From: Pseudomonas helvetica
Lineage (GTDB): Bacteria > Pseudomonadota > Gammaproteobacteria > Pseudomonadales > Pseudomonadaceae
NCBI RefSeq assembly: GCF_039908645.1
Contig: NZ_CP150917.1
Coordinates: 4,289,501-4,353,500 of the forward strand
Reading direction: 5' to 3'
DNA: 64,000 nucleotides
This document shows positions 24,989 to 34,479 of the stretch, in pieces. The notes below the pieces were generated by a model, which was not told where the DNA came from, made no database searches, and was given only the letters and a program-made list of their open reading frames with translations. The stretch's first letter is position 1, and each line of letters opens with the position of its first letter. The translations under genes were made by a program, and so were the position numbers.

Positions 24989-26215
24989 TCAGGTGTTGTT
25001 GCAACCCTTGGCGATGGAGTCTTCATTGGAGGTGTAAGGTCTGGAAGGTTCCAGGTTCCACTCAGGCTTGTTGCGGGCAATGTTGAAATGGCAGACCAAC
25101 TGGCGGCGCATGCTGCCGATGTTGCTGTCACGGTTGTCCGGGTTGTCTTTCCAGTTCGCGTCCAGGTAGTGATCGGCAGCCAGTTCGTTGAAGAAGTTGT
25201 TGGTCTGGCCGTCCTGTACCTTTCTGCCGCAATCGGTCGGCGTCACTTCTAGGGTCATGACCTTCTTGCCAAAGCCCGGGTCGTCACGCTCAACCCAGCT
25301 TGCGCTTTGTACGTAGCGATCACAGCCGTTCTTTTCAGTCGTGGGGTAGATCACCTGCTTTTTACTGTCGTAGACAAAGGCTGCGTCTTGTTGAGGGGTT
25401 TGCGGCAATTTCATGTTGATGACCGGCAAGTGCTGCTGCACCGCCTTGTACCATTGGATCTGATTAAGCCGGGCGCCCTCCAGGCCGCTGTCTTCGGTAT
25501 AGAACAGTGCAAGGATCGATGGAGATTTCGGCGGACTCTCTTCCCACTTGGCCAAGCGCAGTTCGTTCTGGGTGCCGAACGATTCGGCAGCAATCTTGCT
25601 CATCGCGCGGATGCTTTGGTAGAAGGCCGGGCCCGAGGCACTGTTGCGTTCATCACGTACGTCGAATGAGCATTGGCGTGAATGATCCCCCCTGTTCTGC
25701 TGGTAATTGGCAGCCCATTGCTCGGCAGTGGCCACGCCTTGTTCGTGACAGAATTTTTCCACGTTGCCGGGGGTTCGCCGCGAGTCGGTGCAACCTTGTT
25801 GCCCGCGATCATCGGTGGCTGCATCGATCGGGAACGAACACAACACGGCGTAATCCTGATGGTCCTTGGGGTTACCGAAGATGGTGTCGAAAATGAAGCC
25901 GCTCTTGAGCCCATAGGCCAGCTTGCGGAACTTCGAATCCTTGCGCAGATACGAGGCGGATACCCCGCCACTCGCCTGGCTTTTCGGGCTGATGCTGTAG
26001 AACTGGTAATCGGTCGAAGGCCAGGTCGCCCGAAACAGCACACCCGAACACAGAAACGCCGGTTTGGATGGCCCGCCGCAATCTTGCCGGGTGTCGTTAT
26101 AGAGTTGGTTGAGACGGGTAACCGTATCGCTGCCCAAATCGGCGTGGGCCGTGGAAAAAAATGACAGGCCAGCGATGGCAACAGCGCTGGCAATGGGTGC
26201 TTTGATTCCTTTCAT
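24989..26215 (-). CDS. Exported halovibrin-like protein (HvnA family), paralog 1
   Basis: This 408-residue protein has a clear signal peptide (MKGIKAPIASAVAIAGLSFF ending AHA) and many Cys. The segments RLNQLYNDTRQDCGG, FLCSGVLFRATWPSTDYQF, GGVSASYLRKDSKFRKLAYG and FIFDTIF are ones I associate with the family annotated as halovibrin HvnA in Pseudomonas. Vibrio halovibrins are secreted NAD+ glycohydrolases/ADP-ribosyltransferases; whether this protein has that activity is not shown by the sequence. AGGAGGGA precedes the ATG. It follows its paralog by 60 bp in one operon. Family identification is from memory and moderately sure. Confidence 0.55.
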   Translation of the reverse strand: MKGIKAPIASAVAIAGLSFFSTAHADLGSDTVTRLNQLYNDTRQDCGGPSKPAFLCSGVLFRATWPSTDYQFYSISPKSQASGGVSASYLRKDSKFRKLAYGLKSGFIFDTIFGNPKDHQDYAVLCSFPIDAATDDRGQQGCTDSRRTPGNVEKFCHEQGVATAEQWAANYQQNRGDHSRQCSFDVRDERNSASGPAFYQSIRAMSKIAAESFGTQNELRLAKWEESPPKSPSILALFYTEDSGLEGARLNQIQWYKAVQQHLPVINMKLPQTPQQDAAFVYDSKKQVIYPTTEKNGCDRYVQSASWVERDDPGFGKKVMTLEVTPTDCGRKVQDGQTNNFFNELAADHYLDANWKDNPDNRDSNIGSMRRQLVCHFNIARNKPEWNLEPSRPYTSNEDSIAKGCNNT

Positions 26216-26275
26216 AGGGATCCCTCCTGGTGGTTGAAACGGGACGGCCAGTGCAGGCCGTCATGTCCTTCTCGT

Positions 26276-27640
26276 TCAGCGCGGGACCGGGTTGCAACCG
26301 GCCGCTTTCGCTTCACTGTCTGAAACAGTGGGCCTGAAAGGCTCCAGGTTCCACGGCGTCTTGCTGCGGTAATTGACCAGCACGCAGTTCAGTTGCTGAC
26401 GCATGCTGCCGGCAGACTTTTCTTCTTCACGCCAGTTCTGGTCGCTGCCCTTCATGGCGAACAGTTCGTCGTACAACGCGCTCAATTGATTACTCGGCAG
26501 CGCCCGCCCCTCGGCGGTGGGTACGACGCTCAAGGTCCATTCATCCTTGCGGGTGCCGGGGTCGTAGCGTTTGACCCAGTTGGCCGACGCGATGTACTGA
26601 CGGGGCGGTGTGCTGACGACCGGGTCAACGGGAGCGTTGGTGTTCAGTGCGATCACCTGATCGGCGGCCACGTAGCTGAAGCGCTGCTCTGGGGGCTTGG
26701 TGAAGTCCAGGCGCAGAATCGGTACTGGGTAGCCCTGGTCATTCAATTTTTTCTGGAAGTTGCGCGCACTCTTCAGACCGTCTTCCGGCTTGGGCGGCGC
26801 CTGATCGCCTCGGGTGGCGAAGTTTTGCGTGCTGTTGACGTTGTAGATGAAGGCATCGATGTATTTCATGTTCTCGCTGCCATCGTTGGTGGCGGAAGCG
26901 TTTTTGAGCATGAACTCGTTGACTTGGGTCTTGATCGAAAACGGGTCCTTCATGGTGGTGGTTGCACGGGACTCATGCACCCGGATCATGGCATTCCAAT
27001 CACTGGGTTTTTCGGCATTCCAGGAACACTGGCTGGACTGGATGGGGCCCTTTAACAGCCCTGTGTATTGCTGGCTCCACTTTTCTGCGGTGGTGACCCC
27101 GACTTCGGCACAGGTGCCGTAAGCCCACTGGGCATTCTTGTTGTTCAGCGTGCCCTGGGCGTTTCTGGGTGGCTCCTTACTGTCAAAGAAGCCGCAGCCA
27201 TACCACTTGCGTTCCGGTCCGGTGCCGCCATCGAAAGCATAGATGCAGGTCCAACCCTGCTCCTTGACCGGCCGGTTCAACGCCGCCGCATCCGTTGGGG
27301 TGCGCATGATGAAACCGGCGGGATGAATCAGAATGCTGGTGCTCAGGTCCTTGCGAATCCAGGAGTAAGAGGTCGCACCGATCTTGATCGCATAAGGGCT
27401 GTAATCCCAGGGATTGAAAGGCCCGTCATTGACCATGCGCAGCGTCACGCCGCTGCAATAATAATGACCGCGCGCGGCCCCGGAATCGATTTCCTTGCAG
27501 TCGTTATTCAGCGTGTTGTAGTTGCGGTTGATTCGATTCAGGGTCTCGATAGGATCGAGGGCGGGTTGTGCGGCTATCGCCGATAACGCAAAGGTAGAAG
27601 TGAACGCCAGAATAATTGGCGCACATGCCATAGGGCGCAT
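26276..27640 (-). CDS. Exported halovibrin-like protein (HvnA family), paralog 2
   Basis: This 454-residue protein starts with a signal peptide (MRPMACAPIILAFTSTFALS ending AIAA). It shares with paralog 1 the order of features: LNRINRNYNTLNNDC, YYCSGVTLRMV, SYSWIRKDLSTSILIHPAGF, the central VTTAEKWSQQY/CSWNAEKPSDWNAM block, and the C-terminal SMRQQLNCVL...WNLEPFRP. Overall identity is low, so the duplication is old. The ATG at 27638-27640 with AGGAGG upstream was preferred over a longer frame. It is the first gene of the two-gene operon. Function is inferred only through the family. Confidence 0.5.
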   Translation of the reverse strand: MRPMACAPIILAFTSTFALSAIAAQPALDPIETLNRINRNYNTLNNDCKEIDSGAARGHYYCSGVTLRMVNDGPFNPWDYSPYAIKIGATSYSWIRKDLSTSILIHPAGFIMRTPTDAAALNRPVKEQGWTCIYAFDGGTGPERKWYGCGFFDSKEPPRNAQGTLNNKNAQWAYGTCAEVGVTTAEKWSQQYTGLLKGPIQSSQCSWNAEKPSDWNAMIRVHESRATTTMKDPFSIKTQVNEFMLKNASATNDGSENMKYIDAFIYNVNSTQNFATRGDQAPPKPEDGLKSARNFQKKLNDQGYPVPILRLDFTKPPEQRFSYVAADQVIALNTNAPVDPVVSTPPRQYIASANWVKRYDPGTRKDEWTLSVVPTAEGRALPSNQLSALYDELFAMKGSDQNWREEEKSAGSMRQQLNCVLVNYRSKTPWNLEPFRPTVSDSEAKAAGCNPVPR

Positions 27641-27811
27641 GCAGACCTCCTTGTCGCAGTGCTGGATGATGATTTCCAGTTTCGCAGCGTAGACCAAACC
27701 CGGCATGTGTTCCTGTCACTGGAGCTTTTTAGTCGGCGCGTCTCGGACTTATCCGATCGCCCTAAAAGAAATACCCTACGCAAAGCACCACTTTTCAAAG
27801 GATGAATCAGC

Positions 27812-28201
27812 ATGAAAACACTCCACGGCAGTTGCCTGTGCAAGGCCATCACCTATGAACTCGACAGCCTCGACATGCCGATCAGCCACTGCCATTGCCA
27901 TACCTGTCGCAAGGCGCATGCGGCGGCATTCGCTTCGACGGCCGGGGTCATGCGCGAGCATTTTCGTTGGGTCAAAGGTTTGGATAAGTTGTCATCCTTC
28001 GAGTCCTCGCCCGGCAAGCTGCGGCACTTCTGTTCGCAGTGCGGCTCGCACCTGGTGGCCGAGCGTTTGGCTCAGCCGCATGTAATTGTGCGGGTGGCGA
28101 CCCTTGATGATGATCCGCAGATGACGCCGCAGGCACACATCTGGACCTCTCACGATGTGCCATGGCTGGCTTATGAAGGAATGACCGAGTCTGCCGAATA
28201 A
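27812..28201 (+). CDS. GFA/CENP-V-domain zinc protein (glutathione-dependent formaldehyde-activating-like)
   Basis: This 129-residue protein has the GFA zinc fold: Cys-x-Cys in GSCLCKAITYEL, then HCHCHTCRKAHAAAF, and Cys-x2-Cys in FCSQCGSHL. Relatives range from formaldehyde-glutathione binding proteins to domains of unknown role, so the named reaction should not be assumed. An AAAGGA lies upstream of the ATG. It is a single-gene unit. Confidence 0.88.
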   Translation: MKTLHGSCLCKAITYELDSLDMPISHCHCHTCRKAHAAAFASTAGVMREHFRWVKGLDKLSSFESSPGKLRHFCSQCGSHLVAERLAQPHVIVRVATLDDDPQMTPQAHIWTSHDVPWLAYEGMTESAE

Positions 28202-28282
28202 CCACCGCCACGGGTTGCACAAGTGTGGCGACTGCACTTCAATCAGCCTATTCAACTCCTCGAAGACCCACGCGAGCTTTCC

Positions 28283-28684
28283 ATGCCTCCACGTTTTTTA
28301 CTGGCACTTGCGCCGCTGTTGCTGGCGCCCTTCGCTCACGCCGACGACTGCGCTAATGCCGCCGACCAACGCACGATGAGCGAGTGTGCCGCCAAGGATT
28401 ACAAGAAGGCCGACACCCAGCTCAACGCCCTCTACAAGCAGATCAATGACCGCTTGAAGGACAACCTCGAGAGTAAAAAACTGCTGGTCGGTGCACAGCG
28501 TGCCTGGGTGGCGTTCCGCGATGCCGAGTGCGAGTTCTCGGCGTCCGGGGTGGCTGGCGGCAGCGTTTACCCGATGATCTACAGCAACTGCCTGGCCGGG
28601 CTGACGCTAAAACGTGTCGAAGCCTTCAAGACTTACCTCGAGTGCCAGGAAGGTGACCTGAGTTGCCCGGTTCCCGGGGTTTGA
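28283..28684 (+). CDS. LprI-like exported protein (DUF1311)
   Basis: This 133-residue protein has a signal peptide (MPPRFLLALAPLLLAPFAHA) and a DUF1311 domain: DQRTMSECAAKDYKKADTQL, ALYKQI, LVGAQRAWVAFRDAECEF, MIYSNCLAGLTLKRVEAF. Conserved Cys pairs suggest disulfides in the periplasm. Mycobacterial LprI inhibits lysozyme, but that role is not established for most members. The ATG at 28283 places the signal peptide at the N-terminus. Confidence 0.85.
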   Translation: MPPRFLLALAPLLLAPFAHADDCANAADQRTMSECAAKDYKKADTQLNALYKQINDRLKDNLESKKLLVGAQRAWVAFRDAECEFSASGVAGGSVYPMIYSNCLAGLTLKRVEAFKTYLECQEGDLSCPVPGV

Positions 28685-28709
28685 TGCTCGAGCGTCTGTA
28701 AGGGCCTCT

Positions 28710-28753
28710 TCGCGAGCAAGCCCGATCCAGAGCGGAAGCGGGCTTGCTCGCGA
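28710..28753. terminator. REP-like inverted repeat between convergent genes
   Basis: Perfect 15-nt arms TCGCGAGCAAGCCCG (28710-28724) and CGGGCTTGCTCGCGA (28739-28753) enclose a 14-nt loop between the LprI-like gene and the convergent amine dehydrogenase operon. It is probably a bidirectional terminator derived from a REP. Confidence 0.6.
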
Positions 28754-28776
28754 TAGCGTCCGTGCAGGCACCGCGA

Positions 28777-29895
28777 TTACCGAACGAACACCTGCGCCGT
28801 GGTGATCGCCATGTCGCCCCCCGGCATTTTGATGCTGCCGATCTGTTTCAGGCTGTCGGCATCAAAGATCGCCACGTCGTTGAAGGTCCCGGCCAGGTAG
28901 ATCTTGCTGCCGTCCTTGTTGAAGGAAATGCAGTAGTAGGAGTGATCCAGGTTTGCCGACTGCAGCAGCTTCTTCTGCTTGATGTCGTACTTGGCCAGGC
29001 GATTGAGCACGCCGAACATCAGGTTCGGGTCTTTCGGCGAGCGCATGCCGCTGAAGTAGATCTCGGTCAGCGGGCCGAAATCGGTGGTTTCGGTCTTGCC
29101 GGTTTTCAGGTCGATGCTGAACAGGCCATAGAGGTTTTCGGCAGTGGCCGGGTCCTGTTTCTTGTCCTTGAATTTCGCTGTGGTGTAGAGCAGCGAGAAG
29201 TCATGCCGGTACGTCTGCTGGTTCCACACGTAGAGCACGTCCGGTGCACTGTAGTTCGGACGTTTCCAGTGCCGACTGGGGATCAGCACGTCGAACTTGC
29301 CGGTTTTCACGTTGACCTTATAGATGTCCGCCCCCGCCACATACAACGTGCCGTCATCACCGCTTTGCATGATGGTCAACTGGCGCGGTGCTGGAAAGCT
29401 GCGCAGCGGTTTGGCGCTCATACCGGCATCGGTGGCGTAGACATCCAGCCGTGGTGGCTGCACTTCGTAATGATCGTTAAGCATCAAGGTCGGGTTGGCG
29501 ACGGTGTACAGCTCCTTGCCGTCGTGACTGAGGGTGAACGCGAACATCGACCGCGCCTTCTCCCCCGGTTGCTGGGTGATGCTGGCGTGGAACACCTGCT
29601 TGCAGCTGTCGAGTTCGACACCGTAGATATCCGCGTAATGGTTGTTCAGCACGTACGCGGTCTTGCGGTCCGGCGACAACTGAATGGTGCCGGGGCCAAA
29701 GGCGTCCGGCAGTTTGCAGGTCTTGTACAGGCTGTCGGTTTTAAGGTCGATGACGTTCAGGTTGTTCGGGTAATTGGTGGTCAGCATGTACTCGTGACCA
29801 CTTTGAAGTACGGTGTTTTCATCGGCCAGAACGCTAAGTGAACAGGCACTCAGGATGGCGGAAGCGGCCAGGCCGCAGGCATTGATAAGGCGCAT
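28777..29895 (-). CDS. qhpB: Quinohemoprotein amine dehydrogenase, beta subunit
   Basis: This 372-residue periplasmic seven-bladed beta-propeller subunit starts with a signal peptide (MRLINACGLAASAILSACSL). Typical segments are YMLTTNYPNNLNVIDLKTDS, IQLSPDRKTAYVLNNHYADI and HSYYCISFNKDGSKIYLAGT. In QHNDH the beta subunit cradles the CTQ-bearing gamma subunit and helps form the active site for primary amine oxidation. It is the last gene of the operon alpha, maturase, gamma, beta. Also known as peaD. Confidence 0.92.
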   Translation of the reverse strand: MRLINACGLAASAILSACSLSVLADENTVLQSGHEYMLTTNYPNNLNVIDLKTDSLYKTCKLPDAFGPGTIQLSPDRKTAYVLNNHYADIYGVELDSCKQVFHASITQQPGEKARSMFAFTLSHDGKELYTVANPTLMLNDHYEVQPPRLDVYATDAGMSAKPLRSFPAPRQLTIMQSGDDGTLYVAGADIYKVNVKTGKFDVLIPSRHWKRPNYSAPDVLYVWNQQTYRHDFSLLYTTAKFKDKKQDPATAENLYGLFSIDLKTGKTETTDFGPLTEIYFSGMRSPKDPNLMFGVLNRLAKYDIKQKKLLQSANLDHSYYCISFNKDGSKIYLAGTFNDVAIFDADSLKQIGSIKMPGGDMAITTAQVFVR

Positions 29896-29918
29896 GCAGG
29901 AATCCTTCTTCGGTCCGA

Positions 29919-30242
29919 TTACTTGTCTTTAGGGAACACGGTGCCGAGGTTGCGCCAGCTCTCGTTGGAAGCTTGGGCGTCCTTGTTCCAGTCCGGGTAG
30001 GTGCTCATCATGTCCGGAACCTGGGCCGGCCACCAGCAAGGGTCGGAACAGCCATAAAGGTCGGCTTCCATCGGCTGGCACAGCGACGACACACCGCCAA
30101 AGGCGTCGATTTCCCAACCCGGATCGGTGGTCGAGGCGCAGCCAGCGACGGAACTCATGGCCACGACTTCTTCGATACGGTTTTCGGCCGCGGCCTGATC
30201 GAGCTTCTGCGCTTTGTTATTGATTGCCTTGAGATGTTTCAT
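29919..30242 (-). CDS. qhpC: Quinohemoprotein amine dehydrogenase, gamma subunit (CTQ carrier)
   Basis: This 107-residue precursor has a 28-residue leader. Counting the mature chain from residue 29, every cross-linked residue known in the P. putida enzyme is present at the same number: Cys7-Glu16, Cys27-Asp33, Cys41-Asp49, and the CTQ pair Cys37-Trp43 (precursor C35/E44, C55/D61, C69/D77, C65/W71). The core reads [20 protein letters not shown]. The radical-SAM gene upstream installs the thioethers in the cytoplasm before export. The ATG at 30240-30242 begins 1 nt after the maturase stop, so translation is coupled. Confidence 0.95.
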   Translation of the reverse strand: MKHLKAINNKAQKLDQAAAENRIEEVVAMSSVAGCASTTDPGWEIDAFGGVSSLCQPMEADLYGCSDPCWWPAQVPDMMSTYPDWNKDAQASNESWRNLGTVFPKDK

Positions 30243-30243
30243 A

Positions 30244-31674
30244 TCAGTGAGCCTTGCGCGGAGTGATGTAACTGCTGATAAACGCAGGGTTGTGAGCCAT
30301 GATCCGGGTGTAGACCTCAATGCCGAAGTCGACCCAGTCACGCATCAGTTCGCAGTAGTGATAGGTCGGATGAGTCGGGTCGCCATAACGGGCGTAGCTC
30401 TCGTGGTAGCAGCCGCCGGAGCACAGGTTGCGGATCTGGCAGTCTTCGCAGCCGGTGTTGGTCCGGTCCAGGCGCTGGGACAGGAAGTCGTTCAACTCGA
30501 CCTGTTTCACGCCACTGTGAACATTGCCGAAGGTCGGCAATGACGAGCCGGTGAAACGGTGACAGAGGTTGAGTTCACCCTTGTGATCCACCGCCAGCAT
30601 CTTCAGCCCTGCACCACACGGCAGGGCTTTTTTGTGGCCCTCGTGGATGTCGGTGATCAGCTGGTGGAGGTTGGAAAAACCGATATTGCGATGCTCCAGC
30701 GCCGCTTCCAGATAACGCCGACCGAGTTTCTTCATGTTGGCGAAAACTTCGATCAGTTCGTCGCTGGACAGGTTGAAGCTGCTGATATCACCCGAGGTCA
30801 CCGGGGCAAAACCGACTTCGGCAAAACCCAGCTCGTTGAACAGGTGATCCCAGATGGTTTCGACGTCGGTGACGCCAGTGGTCAGGGTCACACGTGCACC
30901 AACCGGGCGGCTGTTGTAGCGCGACAGCAGCATCTCGGCCTTGCGCCGAACCACGTCATAGGTGCCCTGCCCGCCCACGGTGATGCGGTTACGGTCGTGC
31001 ACGGTTTTCGGTCCATCGATACTCACCGACAAACCAAAGCGATGGGCATTCAGGTAGTCGACCGTTTCCTCGGTGAGCAGCGTGGCGTTGGTGGTCATGA
31101 CGAACTCGACGAATTTGCCGGCCTCGCGAAAACGCTTCTCGCAATAATCGACCATGTACTCGATCAGCTTGCGGTTGCTCAACGGCTCGCCACCGAAGAA
31201 CACCACGGTGAAACGCTCTTCGTCAGGGGATTCGCGCAGCAGCATTTCCACTGACGCGACGGCGGTGTCGACGTCCATCTTCTTGCCGGCCGATGGCTTG
31301 TCGAGGTCTTCCTTGTAGCAATAGGTGCAGCTCAGGTTGCAGCCAGTATTGACGTTGAGCACCACGGTGTTGATCGCCGTGCGTTCGACCCGTTTGGTGC
31401 CGATGTCCGGGGTCAGTGGCGAGCCGTCGCTGACCAGTTCCAGCGAGATCAACTCGCGCAGGGTTTCGCTGATTTCTTCACCGTTGAAGCGTGCCGCCAA
31501 GCGCTCGATCAAGTCCTCCGAGGAACAGCCGGGACCACGCAAGGTATCGATGATGGTCCCGGTCAGCTCATCGCTGGCGAACAGCGAACTGCTGGGGATA
31601 TGGAACAGCATGCGGTCGGCATCGACATGCACTTCGTGCAGATTGCGCTCGACCAGATTCAAAATGGCGCCCAT
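30244..31674 (-). CDS. qhpD: Radical SAM/SPASM maturase of quinohemoprotein amine dehydrogenase
   Basis: This 476-residue cytoplasmic enzyme has the radical SAM motif Cys112-x3-Cys116-x2-Cys119 ([14 protein letters not shown]) and a Cys-rich SPASM region near the C-terminus ([20 protein letters not shown]) holding auxiliary FeS clusters. An N-terminal peptide-recognition region precedes the barrel. QhpD forms the intrapeptidyl Cys-to-Asp/Glu thioethers in the gamma subunit encoded next to it. It lies between alpha and gamma, as in other pseudomonads. Also called peaB. Confidence 0.93.
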   Translation of the reverse strand: MGAILNLVERNLHEVHVDADRMLFHIPSSSLFASDELTGTIIDTLRGPGCSSEDLIERLAARFNGEEISETLRELISLELVSDGSPLTPDIGTKRVERTAINTVVLNVNTGCNLSCTYCYKEDLDKPSAGKKMDVDTAVASVEMLLRESPDEERFTVVFFGGEPLSNRKLIEYMVDYCEKRFREAGKFVEFVMTTNATLLTEETVDYLNAHRFGLSVSIDGPKTVHDRNRITVGGQGTYDVVRRKAEMLLSRYNSRPVGARVTLTTGVTDVETIWDHLFNELGFAEVGFAPVTSGDISSFNLSSDELIEVFANMKKLGRRYLEAALEHRNIGFSNLHQLITDIHEGHKKALPCGAGLKMLAVDHKGELNLCHRFTGSSLPTFGNVHSGVKQVELNDFLSQRLDRTNTGCEDCQIRNLCSGGCYHESYARYGDPTHPTYHYCELMRDWVDFGIEVYTRIMAHNPAFISSYITPRKAH

Positions 31675-31767
31675 TACAACCTCCTGTGCAAACCCCGTTT
31701 GGCGAGGCCTGCGGTCATTCCTGAAAAGTGTCCGAAACCGTTACGTCAGCCAGCTCACGTTTTCAAA

Positions 31768-33348
31768 TCAGGGAATGGGTGGATTGTTCCAGCGTTGCAC
31801 GGTGACGATCATGTGGCCCTCGCCGGTCAGGGATTTCCCTGCGTCGTCGACGGCGGCGATCACCTTGAGGTTGCCGGCGTTGTTGGTGGACATCTTGCGC
31901 GCAGGGTTCGGCCCGGCATCGCCAGGGGTGAACACGCCGCTGTCGGCCTGCATGGTGCCGGCGAACTTGACGTCCTGATCTTCCTTGGCGCGATCATCAA
32001 AGGCTTCGACCTTCCATTGCGCCGGAAACACACCAATGCGGTACGGCTTGCCATCGACGCCTTTGCCCCAGGCTTCGGCGTCAAAACGGCCCTGGACTTT
32101 CGGCGTCGAGCCGCCACCCTCACCGATCCGCGCTACCGAAAACTCCGGCACCACCTTGACCTCGGCAATCTGGCTGTAGACCGCCAGCGTCGCGCCTTTC
32201 AAGTTGCCAATCGTGACCTCGCGCGCGCCCGGCTTGGCGTCGGCGGCGGCTTTGAGCCTGACCTTGATGCGCTCCGGACTTTGCTCCAGCACTTGCGCCA
32301 CTTGCACACCGCTGCCGAAGTTCGGCGTGCCTTGCAGGCCGCTGCCGATCAGGGTCACCTCGGTTTCGCTGCCGGCCTTGAGGTAACCCGGCTGCACCGC
32401 CAGCAAACGGCTGGAACCCTGTTTGGCGGCGATAAAGTCGAGACCACGTTCATCGTGCTCGGCTTCGAACATCCGGCCTTGCAGCTCAGTGCCCTTGGCG
32501 GCAAACACCTGGCGCATGACCACCCCGTCGATGGTCACGTTGCCGCGCCATTCATACCCGCTGTAGAGAATCGCGCTGCCGTCGCCGTTGAACGGGCTGC
32601 CATCGGCGTATTGGCCTTTGACCGTGACCTTGAACTGGTCGGCGCCCGAGGCGCTGACGCTCATCACGCCGGCCAGTTCACCCTTGCCCGGCAAGTGGCC
32701 GCTGAAACTCCAGTCGCCCACCAGCGCGTCGGCTTTCGGTGCGGTTTTCTGCCAGTTTTTCCAGGCCGGGTTGTCCAGCGGATAGCGCTTGGCCAACAGC
32801 GGCACCATGTCTTTACGGGCAATGTCGAACCAGTCACGGTCGCGGGCCAGCGCCTGGTACTCCAGGGACGGCCATTGGCCGAGGTGGAAGTTCACCAGAC
32901 GTTCCCACTCCTGGGTAGGCCGCCGTTGCAGGGCGATTCGCGCGCCGGAGTGGCAGCGACCGCACATCTGACTGGTCTGGTCATCGAAATGCTCGACGGT
33001 GTTGAGCCGGCGCTCCAGCGCATAACGCACGCCATCGGTTTCGCTCGGTGCCAGGCCCTGGGTATCGGCGAGGTATTTGACCAGCGTGCGACGGTCCTCA
33101 TCACTGATCTGCAAACCATGCATGGTCTGCATCCGGGCGATGCTCATCAGCCAGCCTTCGGGGGTTTTGCGCTGGTGGCTGATACGGCTCAAGGCATTGC
33201 CGGCTTCAGGGGTGTGACAGCCCTGACAGGTTTCCTTGAGAATGCTTTGGGCGTCACGCGCCGCCATGCTTTGCGGAGCATGCAGGGCGGCACACGCAGC
33301 GAGCGCCAGCAGACTGGCGCTCATGCCTGATCGGAGTTTTCTCTTCAT
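31768..33348 (-). CDS. qhpA: Quinohemoprotein amine dehydrogenase, alpha subunit (diheme)
   Basis: This 526-residue periplasmic subunit has a signal peptide (SASLLALAACAALHAPQSMA) and two c-type haem sites, CQGCH (41-45) and CGRCH (129-133), in an N-terminal diheme domain. Beta-rich domains follow. It passes electrons from CTQ to a periplasmic cytochrome or azurin as the enzyme deaminates primary amines such as phenylethylamine or butylamine. The ATG at 33346-33348 was chosen; a GTG six codons earlier is possible. It is the first gene of the operon. Also called peaA. Confidence 0.93.
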   Translation of the reverse strand: MKRKLRSGMSASLLALAACAALHAPQSMAARDAQSILKETCQGCHTPEAGNALSRISHQRKTPEGWLMSIARMQTMHGLQISDEDRRTLVKYLADTQGLAPSETDGVRYALERRLNTVEHFDDQTSQMCGRCHSGARIALQRRPTQEWERLVNFHLGQWPSLEYQALARDRDWFDIARKDMVPLLAKRYPLDNPAWKNWQKTAPKADALVGDWSFSGHLPGKGELAGVMSVSASGADQFKVTVKGQYADGSPFNGDGSAILYSGYEWRGNVTIDGVVMRQVFAAKGTELQGRMFEAEHDERGLDFIAAKQGSSRLLAVQPGYLKAGSETEVTLIGSGLQGTPNFGSGVQVAQVLEQSPERIKVRLKAAADAKPGAREVTIGNLKGATLAVYSQIAEVKVVPEFSVARIGEGGGSTPKVQGRFDAEAWGKGVDGKPYRIGVFPAQWKVEAFDDRAKEDQDVKFAGTMQADSGVFTPGDAGPNPARKMSTNNAGNLKVIAAVDDAGKSLTGEGHMIVTVQRWNNPPIP

Positions 33349-33661
33349 CAACGTCGAACCTCGCACGGTGCTTTCTTATTTTTTGAATGATCGTTTTCAG
33401 GGTCTCTGCCGTCGGCGAGCCGGTCGCTGACGGAGGCAGGAGAAACGTCTGCGAAGGAGCAATACACGGAGCGTGCCAGCTTATTAATAGCCTTTAAAAT
33501 CAATCAATTAGCCATAAACAATGGATTTTGATCACTGCTGAAAAAGGTCCGCGGCGTCTAATATCGCGACAACTGTTGCACTCTGAGACGAGCATAGATG
33601 ACGCCCTGCGTATACGATGGCCAGCTATCCGCTTAACCGCTTCAGCTACGGGAACTGCGCC
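33349..33661. other. Divergent intergenic region, amine dehydrogenase operon / HAD gene
   Basis: This 313-bp region has no gene that I can support. It must hold the promoters of the qhp operon and the HAD gene. A TGGCACG...TTGC pair at 33459-33478 looks like a sigma-54 site but has the wrong spacing (see rejected items). Confidence 0.5.
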
Positions 33662-34333
33662 ATGCTCAATGCCTTGCTCTTCGACCTCGACGGCACCCTG
33701 ACCGACACCGATGCGCTCCATCTGCTGGCGCTGCAACAGCTGTTGCTGGAGGAGGATGGTCGGGTCTTCAGCAAAGCCGAGTTCGAAGCCCACGTCAGTG
33801 GCCAGGCCAACGCCAACATGTGTCGCTACCTGTTCCCGGACCGCTCGGTGGCCGAGCACGAAGCGTTCGCCGAACGCAAGGAAGTGCGTTTCCGTGAACT
33901 GTCGCCGCAACTGACACCGATTGCCGGGCTGGTGCGCTTACTGGATTTCGCCAAGGAACAAAACATCGGCATCGCCGTGGTGACCAACGCGCCACGGGCC
34001 AACGCTGATCACATGCTGCAAGCACTGGGCCTGCGTGAGCGTTTCGAACATATCGTGGTCGCCGAGGAACTGCCCCGCGCCAAACCCGATCCCCTGCCCT
34101 ACCTCACCGGCCTCGAACGTTTGCAGGCCAGCGCCGAAGTGACCCTGGCGTTCGAAGACTCGATCCCCGGCTTGACAGCGGCAGTGAACGCCGGGATTTT
34201 CACCGTGGGCCTGGTGACCAGCCAACGCCGCGAGACGCTGCTGGCAGCCGGCGCGCATCTGGTGATCGAGGACTTTGACGATCCGCAGCTGTGGGCGGTG
34301 ATTGATCGCATGTTGAGCCGTCAAGGGTTATAG
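33662..34333 (+). CDS. HAD-superfamily phosphatase (phosphoglycolate phosphatase/beta-PGM-like)
   Basis: This 223-residue cytoplasmic hydrolase has HAD motif I LFDLDGTLTDTD (nucleophile Asp9), motif II VVTNAPR, motif III Lys in RAKPDPLPYLTGL and motif IV FEDSIPGLTAA. The cap is of the alpha-helical C1 type. Substrate is probably a small phosphosugar or phosphoglycolate, but cannot be read from the sequence. ATG at 33662 follows GGGAA; the earlier in-frame ATG at 33617 adds a non-family extension. It lies between the divergent qhp operon and the aldehyde dehydrogenase. Confidence 0.85.
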   Translation: MLNALLFDLDGTLTDTDALHLLALQQLLLEEDGRVFSKAEFEAHVSGQANANMCRYLFPDRSVAEHEAFAERKEVRFRELSPQLTPIAGLVRLLDFAKEQNIGIAVVTNAPRANADHMLQALGLRERFEHIVVAEELPRAKPDPLPYLTGLERLQASAEVTLAFEDSIPGLTAAVNAGIFTVGLVTSQRRETLLAAGAHLVIEDFDDPQLWAVIDRMLSRQGL

Positions 34334-34479
34334 CTGTCTCACCCGTGTCTCAGTTTGCAACAACGCCGTGCGCTCCTCTCTGCTGCTTTTGGCCCTGAAC
34401 CCCGCCAAATACAGCCCTTCGACAAACTGGCACAACCGTTGCGAAAGACCTCGTCACACGAACAAGACGAGGTCTTACC

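Noticed and set aside
31600..33330. 576-codon plus-strand frame opposite qhpA
   Set aside because: It is an antisense shadow of qhpA, which has a signal peptide and two haem motifs on the minus strand.
33459..33478. Possible sigma-54 promoter (TGGCACG...TTGC) upstream of the qhp operon
   Set aside because: The distance between the GG and GC elements is 15 nt, whereas sigma-54 promoters need 10.
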